The notes below the pieces were generated by a model, which was not told the DNA's origin, ran no database searches, and worked only from the letters and a program-made list of their open reading frames with translations. Below are positions 60,885 to 64,000 of a stretch of DNA of 64,000 bases, in pieces (within the stretch, counting starts at the first letter, position 1; each line of letters opens with the position of its first letter). The DNA lies in NCBI RefSeq assembly GCF_037102585.1, contig NW_027043838.1:558001-622000 (forward strand). Direction: 5' to 3'. The position numbers and the translations under genes were made by a program. The stretch comes from Saccharomycopsis crataegensis (lineage: Eukaryota; Ascomycota; Saccharomycetes; Ascoideales; Saccharomycopsidaceae).

Positions 60885-62213
60885 TCAGGTGAAAGAACGA
60901 GAAGCACCACGAGCTAATTCAATAATCTTCCAACCTTCTGTTTCCTTGTTTCCCATTTCTTCAGGGATTCTAGTAAACACAATGGCATAAGTACTCAACA
61001 TGATGTCGGATTCAGTACCAGCAACAACGTTACCAGACTTGGCGTCTCTGTAAATATTGATTTCTTGAGCTCTGCAACTAACAACGACAACTGGGACATC
61101 AGCTGGTGGCAAAAGTTTGGCACTGAGGATATCGATACCTCTAACATCAAGAACCTTACCATCAGCATATAAACCTTTATCTCTGTATTGTTTAGTGGAG
61201 GCATTCCAAACATTGAATGGGGCTTCACTTAACCAGTTCTTCAAAACCTTTTCATCACCTTTAGCGTAACCTTCCAAGACTTCCGGTATTATGTAATCTC
61301 TCAAATTCTTAGTGAAGTCTTCAGTGTTGAAAGTTGGATCCATCAATTTGAATTGTCTGATAACTCTAGCTCTTTCAGTTTCGGCGAAGAACCCACCAAT
61401 TTTCTCGGAAATGGTTCTTATAAGTGAAATCAAGCCATTTTCACTCTCATCCCATTTCAATCTTACATCAGAAAGCAATCTACCAACTGCAGTAGTGGCC
61501 TTGAAGTTTTCCCAACGCTCACCAAAACCGGGATTAGAGACCTTATAATCGGTGGTTACCAAAGCAGTTGGAGCTTCGTCGTTGGACTTGATAACCCTTC
61601 TCTTACCACTCAAGATTTCTTGTTCTCTCTTCTTTCTTCTATGTTCCTTAGTGACAAAACCACCATAGGCGTTGGAAGAACCATCGTCGATTACTTCACT
61701 AATATCTTTGTACGCTTGGGTCTTTCTTACTGGCTCAAATGCTTCATCCACAACTTCCGCGGTTTTTCCAACAACTTTTCTAGTACTTTTCCCAACTTCA
61801 GATTCCCAGGCGGCTTCAGCAACATCACCAATCTTTTCCCCTGTTTTCTTCAAAGTACTACCGACAACAGAAGAACCCTTTTGAGCCTTTTCATAAGCAA
61901 CCTTGGCTCTTTTGAAAGCATCAGATTCACCCATTTTTCCTGTGGCGTCTTGCAATGCTTTAATCTCATCCTTCAATTCACTACTCTTTTCCCATTCTTT
62001 TTTAAAAACATCAAAAAAAACTTGAATTGGAGTTTTGCCAGGAGGAGGTGGTGGGGCATCACCATTCTGCTTATTATTTTTGGAAGATTCCTTATTTTCG
62101 TTGAATTGGGACGCAGTGTTACTGAACAATCTAGCGGTTTGCACCAAGGCTGGACGTCTCGCAAGGTAGACAGCTGTTGATCCTGTCTGCTTCAAAATTC
62201 TCTGACTCAACAT
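60885..62213 (-). CDS. TIM44: Mitochondrial import motor subunit Tim44
   Basis: A 442-residue peripheral inner-membrane protein that tethers mtHsp70 to the TIM23 channel in the PAM import motor. The N-terminus is a clear presequence (LSQRILKQTGSTAVYLARRP). The middle carries the helical Hsp70/Tim23-binding region: PIQVFFDVFKKEWEKSSEL, then SDAFKRAKVAYEKAQ. The C-terminal Tim44 domain binds cardiolipin membranes (TAVGRLLSDVRLKWDESEN, ALLS-like helices, then NVWNASTKQYRDKG and PVVVVSCRAQEINIYRD). The frame is open further upstream but has no earlier ATG. I found no in-frame CTG in its 442 codons. Length matches S. cerevisiae (431). Confidence 0.95.
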   Translation of the reverse strand: MLSQRILKQTGSTAVYLARRPALVQTARLFSNTASQFNENKESSKNNKQNGDAPPPPPGKTPIQVFFDVFKKEWEKSSELKDEIKALQDATGKMGESDAFKRAKVAYEKAQKGSSVVGSTLKKTGEKIGDVAEAAWESEVGKSTRKVVGKTAEVVDEAFEPVRKTQAYKDISEVIDDGSSNAYGGFVTKEHRRKKREQEILSGKRRVIKSNDEAPTALVTTDYKVSNPGFGERWENFKATTAVGRLLSDVRLKWDESENGLISLIRTISEKIGGFFAETERARVIRQFKLMDPTFNTEDFTKNLRDYIIPEVLEGYAKGDEKVLKNWLSEAPFNVWNASTKQYRDKGLYADGKVLDVRGIDILSAKLLPPADVPVVVVSCRAQEINIYRDAKSGNVVAGTESDIMLSTYAIVFTRIPEEMGNKETEGWKIIELARGASRSFT

Positions 62214-62463
62214 TTTGAAGGTGTTTCTTTTTGGGTATTGATAGAATATATTACCTCTGACTCTTATATTTTTGCCCCAACTGTGGAAAATTTTTGCCCT
62301 TTTTTTTTTCCTCACTCTTTGAAAATTGCAGGTGTTGATGAAAAAAAAAAAAAAAAAAGGTCAGGAAGCCCTGGCGTACGCCTCTTAATGGGGGCATTAG
62401 ATGATCCTCAGTATTGTTCATGGTGATTAGTGAGTGGAAGGTGGGATATTAGCTTCGATCAAT
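62214..62463. promoter_or_regulatory. Divergent TIM44/CWF19 promoter
   Basis: About 250 bases shared by two divergent genes, with a T run near 62300 and an A run at 62340-62357. No other feature seen. Confidence 0.4.
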
Positions 62464-64000
62464 ATGGGAGAAGAGTCTTCGAGCAGCAGTCATCATTCAA
62501 ACAGCTCTAGAAATCGCCATCTGTCATCAAGTCATCGCGATAATCGGAGAAGTGGCATAAACAGAGAAAGCAGTTCAAGCAGGTACAGACACAGAAGCAG
62601 CAGTGGCAGCAGCTGGAGAAGAGAAGAAGATTACGACAGGAAGAGAAGAAAGCATAGCACAGACAAGAGCAGCTCAAGATCCCGGGCCAGAACTGGAGAT
62701 CTGCAATTGGAAGAAAGTAGAAGAGAAGTATTTGAAGAAAAATATAGAGCAAAACAGCCGCAAAGTCTCAATAGATTTATCGGTAGTTCTTCCAAACCAC
62801 AACCGGAAACACCAGGTCCAAAGCAGGAGAAAGAGGAGGAGGATCCGATTTCTAATGATGGAGAAATATTCGCTGGGGAATTAGCTATTGAAGCTGCAGA
62901 AGGAAATAGAACAATACCCGAGGATGAACCTCCAAAAGTCGAGGAATTCAAGAATCCATTGAAAGTATCGTACGAATTCGGTGATTCAGGAAGCTCATAT
63001 AGAATGAGGAAGCTTAAAAGATGTCATACTGAAGCTGAAGATTCTAATATTGCAGTTAGTGAACTAGCCAACAAAAGATACCCAGGTTTATTGGATTTCA
63101 ATATTGCACAGGAAGAAGATTCTGAATTACGAAAAAAAGAGGCTGATACAGGCTATGAAATTAGAAGAAAGCCAATAGGCGAATTCATAGATAAGAAAGA
63201 CTTGATACGTATCAAGCTCACCCAGGCTAAATTGGATCGTCTGGCAATGCAAAAGGAAAATGAAAAAGAAGAGGCAAAGGCACAAGAGGCACTGATTTCT
63301 CAAGCTGATCTAAATGTATTGAAAGCAGATTTGTTACGTGCGAAACTTAAACGAGATGATACAGCTTTCAAAGAATTGGAGAAAAAATATGACGAACTAG
63401 AACAGAAATTCAAGCGACAACAGATGGTAGAATCGCAACAGGTACCGAATAACGATGGCTTGAAAGATATGACAGCTCAAGAGTTACTATTACAAGAACA
63501 GCTTACCAGCGCATCGGACTATGATATCTCGAATTACAAATCTATTGCTAAAGATTCCAAGTATGTCAACGATTTAGAATACACTGAAGAGGCCCTGTCC
63601 AAACTTTCTGGAGTTGGCTCAAAATCAAATAATACATTTAGCATAAACACGAACCTCCAGGATGTCATAAAACAAAAGAATCAGAAACACGGTCCTTGCA
63701 TTTACTGTTTAGCAAACGATATCCACATCAACAACAACTTGGCAGTATCAATTGGGGAGCATTGCTATGTGGCATTGAATTCCCCTCACGTAAACTTGAT
63801 TCCTGAAGCACCTGAATCATTGATGATTTTGCCAATAACTCACCAAAGAAACTATTTGTATGTGATGAAGAATTCTGGCGAAGCAGAAAAAGAGTTTAGA
63901 GGATACATGAATGCTATTCGTGATTACTACAAAAGCCTTGGATTTGATTGCCTATTCTATGAAACCTGCCGAGGAAAAAATAGTCATTGTATGGTTAAGT
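62464..64000 (+). CDS. Cwf19-type splicing factor, 5' part
   Basis: The frame runs from ATG 62464 off the window end: 512 codons are visible and the 3' end is missing. The N-terminus is an SR-like, Ser/Arg-rich region (SSSRYRHRSSSGSSWRREED). A long charged coiled coil (about residues 250-330) leads to the CwfJ N-type HIT-like domain. That domain shows GPCIYCLAN (zinc-type Cys pair), GEHCYVALN, a PITHQRN block and GFDCLFYETC, which align with human CWF19L2. Such proteins act with the lariat-debranching machinery in late spliceosomes. The full length in relatives is 600-900, so roughly the last 150 residues are outside. CTG codons at 62701, 63241 and 63595. Confidence 0.88.
   Translation, partial: MGEESSSSSHHSNSSRNRHLSSSHRDNRRSGINRESSSSRYRHRSSSGSSWRREEDYDRKRRKHSTDKSSSRSRARTGDLQLEESRREVFEEKYRAKQPQSLNRFIGSSSKPQPETPGPKQEKEEEDPISNDGEIFAGELAIEAAEGNRTIPEDEPPKVEEFKNPLKVSYEFGDSGSSYRMRKLKRCHTEAEDSNIAVSELANKRYPGLLDFNIAQEEDSELRKKEADTGYEIRRKPIGEFIDKKDLIRIKLTQAKLDRLAMQKENEKEEAKAQEALISQADLNVLKADLLRAKLKRDDTAFKELEKKYDELEQKFKRQQMVESQQVPNNDGLKDMTAQELLLQEQLTSASDYDISNYKSIAKDSKYVNDLEYTEEALSKLSGVGSKSNNTFSINTNLQDVIKQKNQKHGPCIYCLANDIHINNNLAVSIGEHCYVALNSPHVNLIPEAPESLMILPITHQRNYLYVMKNSGEAEKEFRGYMNAIRDYYKSLGFDCLFYETCRGKNSHCMVK

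Overview
The window is nuclear DNA from a budding yeast (Saccharomycotina). It has compact genes with no introns that I could recognise, T-rich promoters, and orthologs of many S. cerevisiae genes: ALA1, PMC1, PGC1, NPY1, VRG4, MIS1, MET18, a NUP116-type nucleoporin, POL12, APP1, a PKP kinase, the capping enzyme CEG1/CGT1, SGF73, TAF8, BIT61, CDC123, PPH21/22 and TIM44. Four genes or families are not S. cerevisiae-like: a velvet-domain regulator, a Mei2-type RNA-binding protein, an OHCU decarboxylase of purine breakdown and a Cwf19-type splicing factor. They suggest a lineage outside the Saccharomyces group, perhaps a filamentous one. I cannot name the species. CTG codons are rare and I could not settle whether CUG is Leu or Ser here; a few positions lean towards Ser.

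Layout. 1-16 kb is a run of plus-strand housekeeping genes: alanyl-tRNA synthetase (3' part), vacuolar Ca2+ pump, phosphatidylglycerol phospholipase C, NADH pyrophosphatase, GDP-mannose transporter and mitochondrial C1-THF synthase. 16.6-25.2 kb is a minus-strand block: an AIM39-like mitochondrial membrane protein, Met18/MMS19 and a GLFG nucleoporin. POL12, APP1 and a mitochondrial PDH-kinase-type gene follow.

32.9-44 kb is the accessory part. It is gene-poor and holds a small secreted orphan, a tandem pair of four-helix membrane proteins with a decayed third copy between them, two 31-bp palindromes, two copies of a GGTGTnACACC palindrome, and the velvet gene with about 2.4 kb of gene-free DNA in front of it. 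A tRNA-Thr(UGU) closes it.

44.6-64 kb is dense again. It carries the mRNA capping enzyme, SGF73 (the ataxin-7 ortholog, ending in a 24-residue polyglutamine tract), two unrecognised genes sharing a divergent promoter, TAF8, a TORC2 subunit, the Mei2-like protein, CDC123, the PP2A catalytic subunit, a small ORF, a PTS1-bearing OHCU decarboxylase, TIM44 and the 5' part of a CWF19-type gene cut by the window end.

The genes do not form one pathway. The points most worth following are the velvet regulator, the tetraspan cluster with its relic and palindromes, the polyglutamine tail of SGF73, and the Mei2-like gene next to a TORC2 subunit. No mobile element or CRISPR array could be supported.
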